Source: FLUQ01 sp031551515 (GTDB taxonomy: Bacteria > Desulfobacterota > Desulfovibrionia > Desulfovibrionales > Desulfovibrionaceae). From it: DNA of 64,000 nt. Below the pieces are notes generated by a model. It did not search any database. It saw only the letters and a list, made by a program, of their open reading frames with translations, and was not told the DNA's origin. The stretch is from assembly GCA_031551515.1 (NCBI GenBank), contig JAVBNL010000041.1, forward strand, positions 21,454 through 85,453. Direction: 5' to 3'. Of the stretch, positions 42,815-50,527 are shown piece after piece; the stretch's first letter is position 1, and each line of letters opens with the position of its first letter. A program made the position numbers and the translations under genes.

Positions 42815-42850
42815 ATCCAATTGGATGGTAAAAATACAGTCCAATTGGAT
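42815..42850. promoter_or_regulatory. Twin PdxR operators
   Basis: Two identical palindromes TCCAATTGGA lie at 42816-42825 and 42840-42849 (24 bp apart), between pdxR and pdxS. The first begins 12 bp upstream of the pdxR start codon. Direct repeats spaced by about two helical turns are typical of MocR-type operators. Confidence 0.75.
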
Positions 42851-42918
42851 CTTTTTTTATCCGGCCGCGTCGCTACAGTGCATACAAAACGGCGCACACG
42901 CCGCACAAGGAGACTCTC

Positions 42919-43809
42919 ATGGCCAACAAAATTACCGGGTCCGCCGCTGTCAAACGCGGCATGGCCCAGATGCAGAAAGGCGGCGTGATCATGGACGTGG
43001 TCAACGCGGAACAGGCGAAAATAGCGGAAGCGGCCGGAGCGGTCGCGGTCATGGCGCTGGAGCGGGTGCCCTCAGACATCCGCGCCGCCGCCGGCGTGGC
43101 CCGCATGGCCGACCCCACCATCATCGAAGCGGTGATGAAAGCCGTGACCATTCCCGTGATGGCCAAGGCCCGCATCGGGCATATCGCGGAAGCGCGCATT
43201 CTGGAGGCCATGGGCGTCGACTACATCGACGAAAGTGAAGTCTTGACCCCGGCGGACGAGCAATACCACCTCTTGAAGAGCGAATTCACGGTGCCTTTCG
43301 TCTGCGGCTGCCGCGACCTGGGCGAAGCCCTGCGCCGCATCGGCGAAGGCGCATCCATGTTGCGCACCAAAGGGGAACCTGGCACCGGCAATATTGTGGA
43401 AGCCGTGCGCCACATGCGCAAAGTGACCGAACAGTTACGAATGGTCTGCGCCAAACGCGACGACGAATTGATGGCCTGCGCCAAGGATTTGGGCGCGCCC
43501 TATGAGCTTTTGCGCGAGGTGAAACGCCTGGGGGCGCTGCCCGTGGTCAACTTCGCGGCCGGGGGCGTGGCCACCCCGGCGGATGCCGCGCTGATGATGA
43601 GCCTGGGCGCGGACGGCGTCTTTGTGGGGTCCGGCATCTTCAAATCCGGCAACCCGGAAAAATTCGCGCGGGCCATCGTGCGCGCAGCCACGCACTATGA
43701 AGACTACCCCCTGCTGGCGGAACTTTCCAAGGGCCTGGGCGAACCCATGAAGGGTCTGGAAATAGCCTCCCTGCCGCCCGAAGCCCGCATGCAGGACCGG
43801 GGGTGGTAG
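42919..43809 (+). CDS. pdxS: PdxS, pyridoxal 5'-phosphate synthase lyase subunit
   Basis: A 296-residue PdxS/SNZ barrel. The first catalytic lysine is Lys83 in PVMAKARIGH, the phosphate loop is SMLRTKGEPGTGN, and the C-terminal FAAGGVATPADAALMMSLGADGVFVGSGIFKS segment is typical. With PdxT it makes PLP from ribose-5-phosphate, glyceraldehyde-3-phosphate and glutamine-derived ammonia. Full length. pdxT begins 3 bases after its stop. The start has AAGGAG. Probably controlled by the divergent PdxR-like protein through the twin operators. Confidence 0.96.
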   Translation: MANKITGSAAVKRGMAQMQKGGVIMDVVNAEQAKIAEAAGAVAVMALERVPSDIRAAAGVARMADPTIIEAVMKAVTIPVMAKARIGHIAEARILEAMGVDYIDESEVLTPADEQYHLLKSEFTVPFVCGCRDLGEALRRIGEGASMLRTKGEPGTGNIVEAVRHMRKVTEQLRMVCAKRDDELMACAKDLGAPYELLREVKRLGALPVVNFAAGGVATPADAALMMSLGADGVFVGSGIFKSGNPEKFARAIVRAATHYEDYPLLAELSKGLGEPMKGLEIASLPPEARMQDRGW

Positions 43810-43811
43810 CC

Positions 43812-44417
43812 GTGAGCGCGAAAGCCGAGTCAAGCCGCCCCGCGCCGTACATCGGCGTTCTGGCCTTGCAGGGCGCGGTTGCGGAGCATATGCGCATGGC
43901 ACAGCGCGCCGGGGCGAAATCCCTGGCTGTGAAAAGCCGGCAAGACCTAGCCCGCGCGGACGCCCTGGTCATACCCGGCGGCGAATCCACGGCCATCAGC
44001 CGTTTGATTCAGGAGAACAACCTGACCGGGCCTATTCAGGATTTCGCGAAAACGCACCCCGTGCTGGGCACCTGCGCCGGGCTGATCCTTTGCGGGCGTG
44101 AGATCGTGGGGCAGGACGGCGGAATACGCGGGCCGCGGCCCCTGGGGCTTATAGACATCAGCGTGGAGCGCAACGGCTTCGGCAGACAGGTGGACAGTTT
44201 TGAAACCCTGCTGCCCGTGGCCGGGCTGGGCGAGGTTCCGGCAGTCTTCATCCGCGCGCCGTTTATTCACGGCATGGGACCGGGAGTGCGCGCCCTGGCG
44301 GAAGTGGACGGTAAAACCGTCATGGCGGAAAGCGGCAACATTCTGGTCGCCGCCTTTCACCCGGAACTGGCGGACGACCTCAGCGTCTACACCTATTTCA
44401 AAGAAAAAATAGCGTAA
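43812..44417 (+). CDS. pdxT: PdxT, pyridoxal 5'-phosphate synthase glutaminase subunit
   Basis: A 201-residue class I glutaminase. Motifs in order: IGVLALQGAVAEH, VIPGGEST, the nucleophile Cys88 in LGTCAGLIL, and the His-Glu pair in AAFHPEL. It supplies ammonia to PdxS in a 12+12 complex. GTG 43812 with GGGGGTGG about 5 bases upstream is preferred; an in-frame GTG at 43803 would overlap pdxS by seven bases. A hairpin follows the stop. Confidence 0.93.
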   Translation: MSAKAESSRPAPYIGVLALQGAVAEHMRMAQRAGAKSLAVKSRQDLARADALVIPGGESTAISRLIQENNLTGPIQDFAKTHPVLGTCAGLILCGREIVGQDGGIRGPRPLGLIDISVERNGFGRQVDSFETLLPVAGLGEVPAVFIRAPFIHGMGPGVRALAEVDGKTVMAESGNILVAAFHPELADDLSVYTYFKEKIA

Positions 44418-44420
44418 AAA

Positions 44421-44453
44421 GTTCCGGCCGGTTTTCAAGAAACCGGCCGGAAC
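44421..44453 (-). terminator. Hairpin terminator between pdxT and the GntR gene
   Basis: A 14-bp stem (44421-44434 with 44440-44453) with a 5-base loop. On the minus strand it is followed by TTTTTACG, so it terminates the GntR-family gene; it may also end the pdxST transcript. Confidence 0.75.
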
Positions 44454-44475
44454 CCGAAAGCGGCGAAGGAAATTC

Positions 44476-45138
44476 TCACAACATGTAAATGCCGGTCAAC
44501 GAGGCGTAGCCGTTGGCGATATGCCGTTCCACTGCATCCACGTACCCGCTCTTATCTTTGCCGCGAATACAGGCTATGGCGCAGCGGTGCTCCGCAATGG
44601 CGCTTTTGAAACGCATGGCGCTGGAAGAATTTTTCACCCCCAGCAGAAAGATTCTGTCCAGCAGGCGGTCATAGGTTTCCATCAGGGTCTTGTTGTCATA
44701 TTTGCGCATGGCGTAGCGGTGAAAAAGCGTATCCTGCTCCATAAAGCCGTACAGATCACCCTTTTCACCGCAGGAAACCTGCTTTTCAACCAGCTCCTCA
44801 AGGTATGCCGCATCACTTTCATCCAGCAAATCGAAAGACTTGCGAGCAAAAAAGCTCTCAACGGCGGCGCGCGATTCATATATTTCCCGAGCGTCGTCAA
44901 TGGTCAGCGCGCTGACCAAAACCCCCTGCTTGGGTATCACGCGCACCAGGCCATCATATTCCAACCGCTGAAAAGCGCTGGTCAGCGGTGTGCGGCCTAT
45001 GCCCAGCTCTTCTGAAAGCATCAGCGTGCTGATCACGTCGCCCTGGCGCAACTCTTCGCGCAGAATCATCTCTTTGATGCGCGAATAGGCCTTTTCCGAC
45101 TGGCTCTGCATTTTTCTGGCATACGCCTGCTGTATCAT
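44476..45138 (-). CDS. GntR-family (FCD/FadR-type) regulator
   Basis: A 220-residue regulator: a GntR winged helix (~15-75, LMLSEELGIGRTPLTSAFQRLEYDGLVRV) and a helical FCD ligand domain with the metal-binding pattern Asp...His (EQDTLFHRYAM) and later histidines (AEHRCAI, VERHIANGY). The start has AGGAA. It is divergent from the operon of decayed peptidase, threonine aldolase and amidohydrolase, whose promoter carries a palindrome between -35 and -10, so it is probably the local repressor. Confidence 0.88.
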   Translation of the reverse strand: MIQQAYARKMQSQSEKAYSRIKEMILREELRQGDVISTLMLSEELGIGRTPLTSAFQRLEYDGLVRVIPKQGVLVSALTIDDAREIYESRAAVESFFARKSFDLLDESDAAYLEELVEKQVSCGEKGDLYGFMEQDTLFHRYAMRKYDNKTLMETYDRLLDRIFLLGVKNSSSAMRFKSAIAEHRCAIACIRGKDKSGYVDAVERHIANGYASLTGIYML

Positions 45139-45216
45139 GAAATTCCTACCGCCTTTCAGGGAACAAGCGTAATAGCCTTATTCCCCTAGGGTAAAAACGA
45201 TTGCGCTCTTTTTCAT

Positions 45217-45245
45217 TTGACATATAGCGAACATTCGCTTATATA
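45217..45245 (+). promoter_or_regulatory. Consensus sigma-70 promoter with palindromic operator in the spacer
   Basis: TTGACA (45217-45222), a 17-bp spacer, then TATATA (45240-45245). The spacer contains the inverted repeat AGCGAACATTCGCT (45226-45239), placed to block RNA polymerase when a repressor binds. The divergent GntR-family gene is the likely source. Confidence 0.8.
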
Positions 45246-45260
45246 GCAACTAAAATTCAA

Positions 45261-45668
45261 CTTGCATGCAAGCGCTTCACCCACCCAGAAACCGGGACTC
45301 TTCATGGGCGAATTCGCCGCAGCGGCACGCACGCTGCTACCACATGCGCCGCCGCGACGGCCGAAGACGCCGTTCTCATCATCACGGACGCCTCGTCCGA
45401 AGATGCCGCCCGCGCCATATGGCATGAAACCGCCCACTATCCCGACCGCGGTCGCATGCACATGGACGACCGCCGCGTGCTTGAAGATGAAGGCTGCATG
45501 GGCACGACGCATCTGGGCTTCGGCAGCAACCTCTCTTTCGGCGGCGTTGTGGACAGCCCCAACCATCTGGACCTGGTTTTTCGCGATCCCACCGTCACTG
45601 TTGACGGCAGAACGATATTGCAGGGCGGCGCGCCTTGCCGCTCTGTCTTTCCGTCCTTCGGCATATAA
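45261..45668 (+). pseudogene. C-terminal fragment of an M29-type aminopeptidase
   Basis: One frame runs open from at least 45261 to a TAA at 45666-45668. Its last ~70 residues (RMHMDDRRVLEDEGCMG, HLGFGSNLSFGGVVDSPNHL, FRDPTVTVDG) match the metal-binding C-terminal part of M29/leucyl-aminopeptidase-like proteins, including the His and Asp positions. The first ~230-250 residues of such a protein are missing, and no start codon with a ribosome site precedes the fragment. It follows the GntR-controlled promoter directly, so it is transcribed as the leader of the ltaE operon. A functional short protein cannot be excluded, but decay is more likely. Confidence 0.65.
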
Positions 45669-45679
45669 GGAGTTCACCG

Positions 45680-46756
45680 ATGGCACTGACGATTCCCGAG
45701 ATTCACAAGATGCTGGACCTGCGCAGCGACACCGCGACCAAGCCCACCCCCGAAATGATCGAAGCCATGCGCACCGCCCCCCTGGGCGACGGCGGCAGGA
45801 TGGATCTGACCGGCCGGGGTGAAGACCCAACCGTGTATGCGCTGGAACAGCTGGCCGCGAAAATGACCGGCAAAGAAGACGCCCTGTATCTGCCCACGGG
45901 CAGCCTTGCCAACCATATCGCCATGTATGTGCTGGCAGACCGGGGCGAAAAGGTGGCGGTCGAAAAGCAGGCCCATATTTATATCAATGAAAAATGCGAC
46001 TTTATGCCGCGTTACGGCGGCATCGTGCCCATATTTTACCATCTGACCCGCGATTATCAGATAGACGTCAACGAAATCGATTACCTGCTGGCCGACGGCG
46101 ACATCAAGGCTTTGTGCTTTGAAAACACGCACAACTATTCCGGCGGCACCTGCCTGACGGTTGCGACCACCCGCGCCGTGTGCGAACGCGCCCATGATGC
46201 AGGCGTGCACGTGCACCTTGACGGCGCGCGCATTTTCAACGCCGCCGTGGCCTTGAACGTTGACGTGAAAGAGCTGACCGCGCCCGTGGATTCGCTGATG
46301 TTCTGCATCTCCAAGGGCCTGTGCGCCCCCGTGGGCTCGCTTCTTGTGGGCAGCGCGAAGTTCATTGAAGACGCCAGAACCGTGGGCAAACTCATCGGCA
46401 CGCCCATGCGCCAGGCCGGGGTCATTGCCGCCGCGGGCATCGTGGCTTTGAAGAACAACATCGAGCGCCTTAAAGAAGACCATGACAACTCCGCCCTTCT
46501 GGGCAAGCTGCTCAGCGGCATCGACAACGTGATCATGGACCCCGCCGCCGACCAAACCAACTTCGTCTACCTGAACGTCACGCCCACCGGCCTTACCGCC
46601 CAGCAGGTCACCGACGGCCTGCGCGAAAAGGGTCTTCTGGTCGCCAAAATGACCGATGAAAGCATCCGCCTGGCCACCTGCAAGGAAGTAACCCGCGCGG
46701 ATGTGGCCAAAGCGGCCGGCATTGTAACCGCGTATTTCGCGTCGCTGAAAAAGTAA
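45680..46756 (+). CDS. ltaE: Low-specificity threonine aldolase / beta-eliminating lyase
   Basis: A 358-residue fold-type I PLP enzyme. DLRSDTATKPTPEM at the N-terminus, FENTHNYSGGTCL, HLDGARIFNAAVAL with the Asp that contacts the pyridine, and the PLP lysine in FCISKGLCAPVGS are all present. Enzymes of this family cleave threonine or related beta-hydroxy amino acids to glycine and an aldehyde. ATG 45680 with AAGGAG is clear. It is cotranscribed with an M20 amidohydrolase; together they may break down an N-acylated or dipeptide-like hydroxy amino acid, but the substrate is not known. Confidence 0.87.
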   Translation: MALTIPEIHKMLDLRSDTATKPTPEMIEAMRTAPLGDGGRMDLTGRGEDPTVYALEQLAAKMTGKEDALYLPTGSLANHIAMYVLADRGEKVAVEKQAHIYINEKCDFMPRYGGIVPIFYHLTRDYQIDVNEIDYLLADGDIKALCFENTHNYSGGTCLTVATTRAVCERAHDAGVHVHLDGARIFNAAVALNVDVKELTAPVDSLMFCISKGLCAPVGSLLVGSAKFIEDARTVGKLIGTPMRQAGVIAAAGIVALKNNIERLKEDHDNSALLGKLLSGIDNVIMDPAADQTNFVYLNVTPTGLTAQQVTDGLREKGLLVAKMTDESIRLATCKEVTRADVAKAAGIVTAYFASLKK

Positions 46757-46790
46757 TCCACAACTGTCCCAGCATATCCCGGAGGATATC

Positions 46791-48095
46791 ATGAGCAGCA
46801 TTCGCGAAAAGATCGAGAAAATGGGCCCTGCCATCATCGCCATGCGCCGCGATTTGCACAAACACGCGGAACGGGGCTGGACGGAATTCCGTACCGCCTC
46901 CATCGTGGCCAAGCGACTGAAGGAACTCGGCTATTCCCTGACCATGGGCAAGGACGCGGTCAAGGCCGAAGATATGATGGGCGTGCCCTCTCCCGAGGTG
47001 CTGAAAAAAGAGCAGCAACGCGCCATCAGCCAGGGCGCGGACCCCGCCCTGGTGGCCATGATGGACGGCGGCTTTACCGGCATCTGGGCGGATATGCGTT
47101 TCGGCGACGGCAGCGGCCCGAAATTCGCCCTGCGTTTCGACATGGACGCCAACGACGTGCTGGAAGCCGAAGATCCCAAGCACCGGCCGTACAAAGAAGG
47201 TTTCGCCTCCGTCAACAAGGGCGCCATGCACGCCTGCGGCCATGACGGCCACACGGCCATGGGCCTGGCTGTGGCGGAACTCTTGGCCGGCATGAAAGAC
47301 GAGCTCAACGGCACGGTCCGCCTGATCTTCCAGTGCGCCGAAGAAGGCGCGCGCGGCGGTTACGGCATGACCACCGCCGGCTGCGTCGACGGCTTCACCA
47401 TTCTGGCCGCCACGCACATCGGGTTCAACGCGTCGCGCAAGGGTGAAATCATCTGCGGCGTCTCCGGCCTACTCGCCACCGTGAAATTCGACATTCATTA
47501 TACCGGCAAATCCGCCCACGCCGGGGCCGCGCCGCAAGACGGCAAAAACGCCCTGCTGGCCGCCTGCGCCGCCACCACCAACTTGCACGCCATCTCGCGC
47601 CACAGCGACGGCGCCACCAGAATCAACGTGGGCCTGCTCAAAGGCGGCCAGGGCCGCAACGTCATTCCGCCCGAAGCGCTGCTGTCGTTCGAAGTACGCG
47701 GCGAAACGGCCGAGCTGAACGATTATATGACCGAAGAAGCCAGCCGCATCGTCAAGGCTTCCGCCGAGATGTGGGGCTGCACCTACACCACCCAGCTTAT
47801 GGGTAAATGCAGCAACTGCTCTTCCAACCAGGAAATTTCCGACAGAACCATGGCTGTGGCCAAACAAATTCCCGCGTTCGATAACGTCAAGGGCATTCTT
47901 GATTTCGGGGCCGGCGAAGATTACTCGCACATGATGGAATACGTGCAGAAAAGGGGCGGCCAGGCCACGCTGATTCAGGTGGGCACCGACCGCGCGGCCG
48001 GGCACCACAACAACTATTTTGACTTCGACGATTCCGACCTGTTGCCGGGCGTGGAAGTGCTGGTCATGCTGGTCAAGGATTATCTGCGCAAATAA
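46791..48095 (+). CDS. M20-family amidohydrolase (AbgA-like)
   Basis: A 434-residue M20D-type metal amidohydrolase. RRDLHKHAERGWTEF near the start, the metal ligands in MHACGHDGHTAMG and CAEEGARGG, a dimerisation lid with HYTGKSAHAGAAPQDGKNAL and the final His in AGHHNNYFD are present. Relatives include AbgA (p-aminobenzoyl-glutamate hydrolase) and hippurate or N-acyl-amino-acid hydrolases. The insertion around 55-90 matches the AbgA type rather than short aminoacylases. It has GGAGGATATC before the start and lies 34 bases after ltaE in the GntR-controlled operon. Confidence 0.85.
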   Translation: MSSIREKIEKMGPAIIAMRRDLHKHAERGWTEFRTASIVAKRLKELGYSLTMGKDAVKAEDMMGVPSPEVLKKEQQRAISQGADPALVAMMDGGFTGIWADMRFGDGSGPKFALRFDMDANDVLEAEDPKHRPYKEGFASVNKGAMHACGHDGHTAMGLAVAELLAGMKDELNGTVRLIFQCAEEGARGGYGMTTAGCVDGFTILAATHIGFNASRKGEIICGVSGLLATVKFDIHYTGKSAHAGAAPQDGKNALLAACAATTNLHAISRHSDGATRINVGLLKGGQGRNVIPPEALLSFEVRGETAELNDYMTEEASRIVKASAEMWGCTYTTQLMGKCSNCSSNQEISDRTMAVAKQIPAFDNVKGILDFGAGEDYSHMMEYVQKRGGQATLIQVGTDRAAGHHNNYFDFDDSDLLPGVEVLVMLVKDYLRK

Positions 48096-48111
48096 CGCCG
48101 GGGGCAGCCCC

Positions 48112-48183
48112 ATGGATATCTCCAAGCGCGCCCTTTTGGGTTCGCTGATAGCCGTGGTGGCCGTCATGTTCATTCTGACCTGA
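48112..48183 (+). CDS. Possible 23-residue membrane micropeptide (or permease remnant)
   Basis: ATG 48112 opens a 23-codon frame with a short basic start (MDISKRALLG) followed by one hydrophobic segment (SLIAVVAVMFILT) and TGA. It begins 16 bases after the amidohydrolase stop. The ribosome site is poor. It could be a small membrane peptide or the first helix of a lost transporter gene of the operon. Confidence 0.3.
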   Translation: MDISKRALLGSLIAVVAVMFILT

Positions 48184-48209
48184 TAGCCGCATAACGCGGC
48201 ATGATACAA

Positions 48210-48240
48210 AGGGCGTTTCCCGTTTAGCGGGAAACGCCCT
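48210..48240. terminator. Hairpin between the amidohydrolase operon and ridA
   Basis: A 13-bp stem (48210-48222 with 48228-48240) with loop TTTAG lies at a convergent junction. On the minus strand TTTGTAT follows. Probably bidirectional. Confidence 0.65.
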
Positions 48241-48264
48241 CGCAGTTGCGGCGGGCAGGGGAAA

Positions 48265-48750
48265 TCAGGCGGGCAGCGGCGGAATGGAAGCGTCTTTCAA
48301 TTCCACCACCGCTTCCACTTCGCAGGGGCAATTGCCGGGGAGTGACCCCATGCCCACAGCGCTGCGCGCGGGACAGCCTTCCGACCCCAGCACAGCGACG
48401 AACAGGTCCGTCGCCCCGTCGGCCACGGCCGCATGAGCGGCGTACTCAGGCGTGGCGTTCACGAAAACCACCACCTTGACCAGGCGGGCCACGTTCTCAA
48501 GGCCCCCCGCATACCGACGAATGATTGAAAGCACGTTGGTCGCGCACAATTTCGCCGCTTCATAGCCGTCTTTATCGGAAACGTCCGCCCCGAGCTTGCC
48601 CGTGAACACGAGCTTGCCGTCTTTTTTGGGCGTCTGCCCGGCGGTGAACAGCAAGTTGCCCGTGCGCACCGCCGGCGCGTAGTTGGCGGCCGGCGAAGGA
48701 CAAGGCGGAAGGGTAAGGTTCAGTTCTTTCAATCTGGCCTCGACGGTCAT
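48265..48750 (-). CDS. RidA (YjgF/UK114) family protein
   Basis: A 161-residue RidA-family protein. It has NYAPAVRTGNLLFTAGQTPK, the internal VVVFVNATPEY strand and ARSAVGMGSLPG with the conserved arginine; the final glutamate lies in CEVEAVVEL. RidA hydrolyses reactive enamines/imines formed by PLP enzymes. It is longer than the usual 125-130 residues and belongs to the 150-residue YjgH-like subgroup, whose activity is less certain. Start with GGAG. It ends next to the PLP-enzyme operon on the other strand. Confidence 0.87.
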   Translation of the reverse strand: MTVEARLKELNLTLPPCPSPAANYAPAVRTGNLLFTAGQTPKKDGKLVFTGKLGADVSDKDGYEAAKLCATNVLSIIRRYAGGLENVARLVKVVVFVNATPEYAAHAAVADGATDLFVAVLGSEGCPARSAVGMGSLPGNCPCEVEAVVELKDASIPPLPA

Positions 48751-48811
48751 TGCGTTTTCTCCTGCGATATATCCGGTTCAAAACGTACGCGGCCCGTATA
48801 TCATTTTATCT

Positions 48812-48840
48812 TGACTCCGAATACCCTATTTCGTAGCTAT
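48812..48840 (+). promoter_or_regulatory. Candidate sigma-70 promoter of the PilJ-GGDEF gene
   Basis: TTGACT (48812-48817), a 17-bp spacer and TAGCTA (48835-48840). It lies about 65 bp upstream of the TTG start codon. Confidence 0.5.
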
Positions 48841-48906
48841 AGCAGCATAGTATGCGCAGGACGGGGGCTCAGGGCGAACTGGTCCGGATTTTGGGGGAGT
48901 TTTTCT

Positions 48907-50445
48907 TTGATTGAAAACACCAAACTGAAGTCGGAAGAAGGCTTTAAATACATCAACCGGCGTTACGCGACGGCGCTCTTGGCCACCGCCACGCTGCTGC
49001 TGATAAGCCAGGTCATCATCCAGCTCGCCATCATGAACATGAAGGACGACGCCCGGATTGTGAACATTTCCGGCCGCCAGCGCATGCTCAGCCAGAAAAT
49101 AACCAAATGCGCCTTCGGCTTGCAGCTTGCCGACACGAAAGAATCACGCAAGGCCTTTCTTGCCGAACTTGTAGCCGCCAGCGCGCTGTGGCGGCATTCG
49201 CACGAGGCGTTGCGCTACGGCAGTAAAGCCATGCACCTGCCCGGCGGCAACAGCCCCGCCGTTGAGGCTTTGTTTCAAAAAATGGAGCCGCATTACCAGG
49301 GTATTCTCAAAGCCGTGGGCTCCATTATCCTGGCGGAAGAGGCCGATATCGCCACGCCTGCGGTCAAGGCCGTATTTCACGCCATTCGCGACAACGAGAC
49401 CGAATTTCTCAAGTACATGGACCGCATCGTCTTTCAATACGACGAAGAGTCCAATGCAAAATTGTTCCGCTTGCAGTTGCTCGAGTTCTCCATTTTGACC
49501 ATCGCCCTTCTGGTGCTGGCCTTTGAATGGCGCATCGTGTTCAAACCCGCGCAAAAAGAAATCAAGGCCGGTTTTGACGTGATGAAAAAGAACGAAGAGT
49601 ATCTCAACCAGCTTTTCGAAACCGCGCCCACGCTGACCATTCTCTTTGACTCCGTCACCTTGAAGGCGGTCAAATTCAACGCCATGGCGGTGCAGCTTGT
49701 GCGCGACTGGCTGGGCGTCGAACTTTCCGAAGACACGAGTTTCGGCGAGATCGTGCCCGGCCCCGAAAAAAACGAGGATCTGTCCGCGCGTCTGCTCGAC
49801 AAGCTGCAAGCGGAAAAATCCTTTTCCAACCTTGAGGTGGGCATCACCGCGGACAAAATCGTGCTGATGTCGGCCAAGACCATTATGTCCGGCGGCAAAA
49901 AGCTGTATCTGGTCGGCCTGTCGGATATCACCACCCTCAAGCAGGTGGCGACGTTCGACAGCATGACCGCCATGCTGAACCGCCGCGCGGGCCTTGAGCT
50001 GCTGGGCTATCTGTTTGACGAATGTGCAAGGAACAACACCGGCATGGTGCTGTGCTTCATCGATATCGACCGGCTGAAATATGTCAACGACATGCACGGC
50101 CACCAGGAAGGCGACTGGTACATCAAGGCCGTGGCCCGGGCCATCAACCAGCAGATGGGGGATGAGTGCAAAAGCATTCGCTATGGCGGGGACGAGATCA
50201 TTCTGGTGACCGAAAACCCCGATCTGGCGGCTTTTGAAAACAAGCTACAAAACGTTGGAGAGGTGCTGTACCGCGTGGGGCACGAAAATTTCAAACCCTA
50301 CCGCATGAGCGTCAGCCATGGTTTCGCCATATACCCCAACGCCACGGCCAGAAGCGTATCCGACCTTATCGAGGAAGCGGACATGAGCATGTACGAGCAC
50401 AAGAAAGCCAAAAAAGCCCAGCGCCAGACCGAAGAGGCGCACTGA
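48907..50445 (+). CDS. Membrane PilJ-GGDEF protein (diguanylate cyclase-like)
   Basis: A 512-residue membrane protein with two membrane spans (~24-44 and ~195-215) that enclose a PilJ-type helical sensor (ISGRQRMLSQKITK). A PAS-like region (~235-345) and a C-terminal GGDEF domain (~355-500) follow. The active loop is RYGGDEI, with Ile in the last position; DFDR-type metal ligands (FIDIDRLKYVND) are present. It probably makes c-di-GMP in response to an external signal; the PilJ sensor type is linked to nitrate or pilus-type signals. TTG 48907 is chosen because GGGGGAG lies 7 bases upstream; no ATG fits as well. Confidence 0.8.
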   Translation: MIENTKLKSEEGFKYINRRYATALLATATLLLISQVIIQLAIMNMKDDARIVNISGRQRMLSQKITKCAFGLQLADTKESRKAFLAELVAASALWRHSHEALRYGSKAMHLPGGNSPAVEALFQKMEPHYQGILKAVGSIILAEEADIATPAVKAVFHAIRDNETEFLKYMDRIVFQYDEESNAKLFRLQLLEFSILTIALLVLAFEWRIVFKPAQKEIKAGFDVMKKNEEYLNQLFETAPTLTILFDSVTLKAVKFNAMAVQLVRDWLGVELSEDTSFGEIVPGPEKNEDLSARLLDKLQAEKSFSNLEVGITADKIVLMSAKTIMSGGKKLYLVGLSDITTLKQVATFDSMTAMLNRRAGLELLGYLFDECARNNTGMVLCFIDIDRLKYVNDMHGHQEGDWYIKAVARAINQQMGDECKSIRYGGDEIILVTENPDLAAFENKLQNVGEVLYRVGHENFKPYRMSVSHGFAIYPNATARSVSDLIEEADMSMYEHKKAKKAQRQTEEAH

Positions 50446-50469
50446 AAGCCCCTTGCCGCAGAATGCGAA

Positions 50470-50512
50470 CGCCCCCGGCCGTGAACGATGCACAGCCGGG
50501 GGCGTTTGTTTT
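50470..50512 (+). terminator. Rho-independent terminator after the GGDEF gene
   Basis: Stem CGCCCCCGGC (50470-50479) pairs with 50495-50504 and is followed by TTTGTTTT. It also faces the end of the convergent purF. Confidence 0.85.
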
Positions 50513-50527
50513 GCAGCGGCCCGCCGT

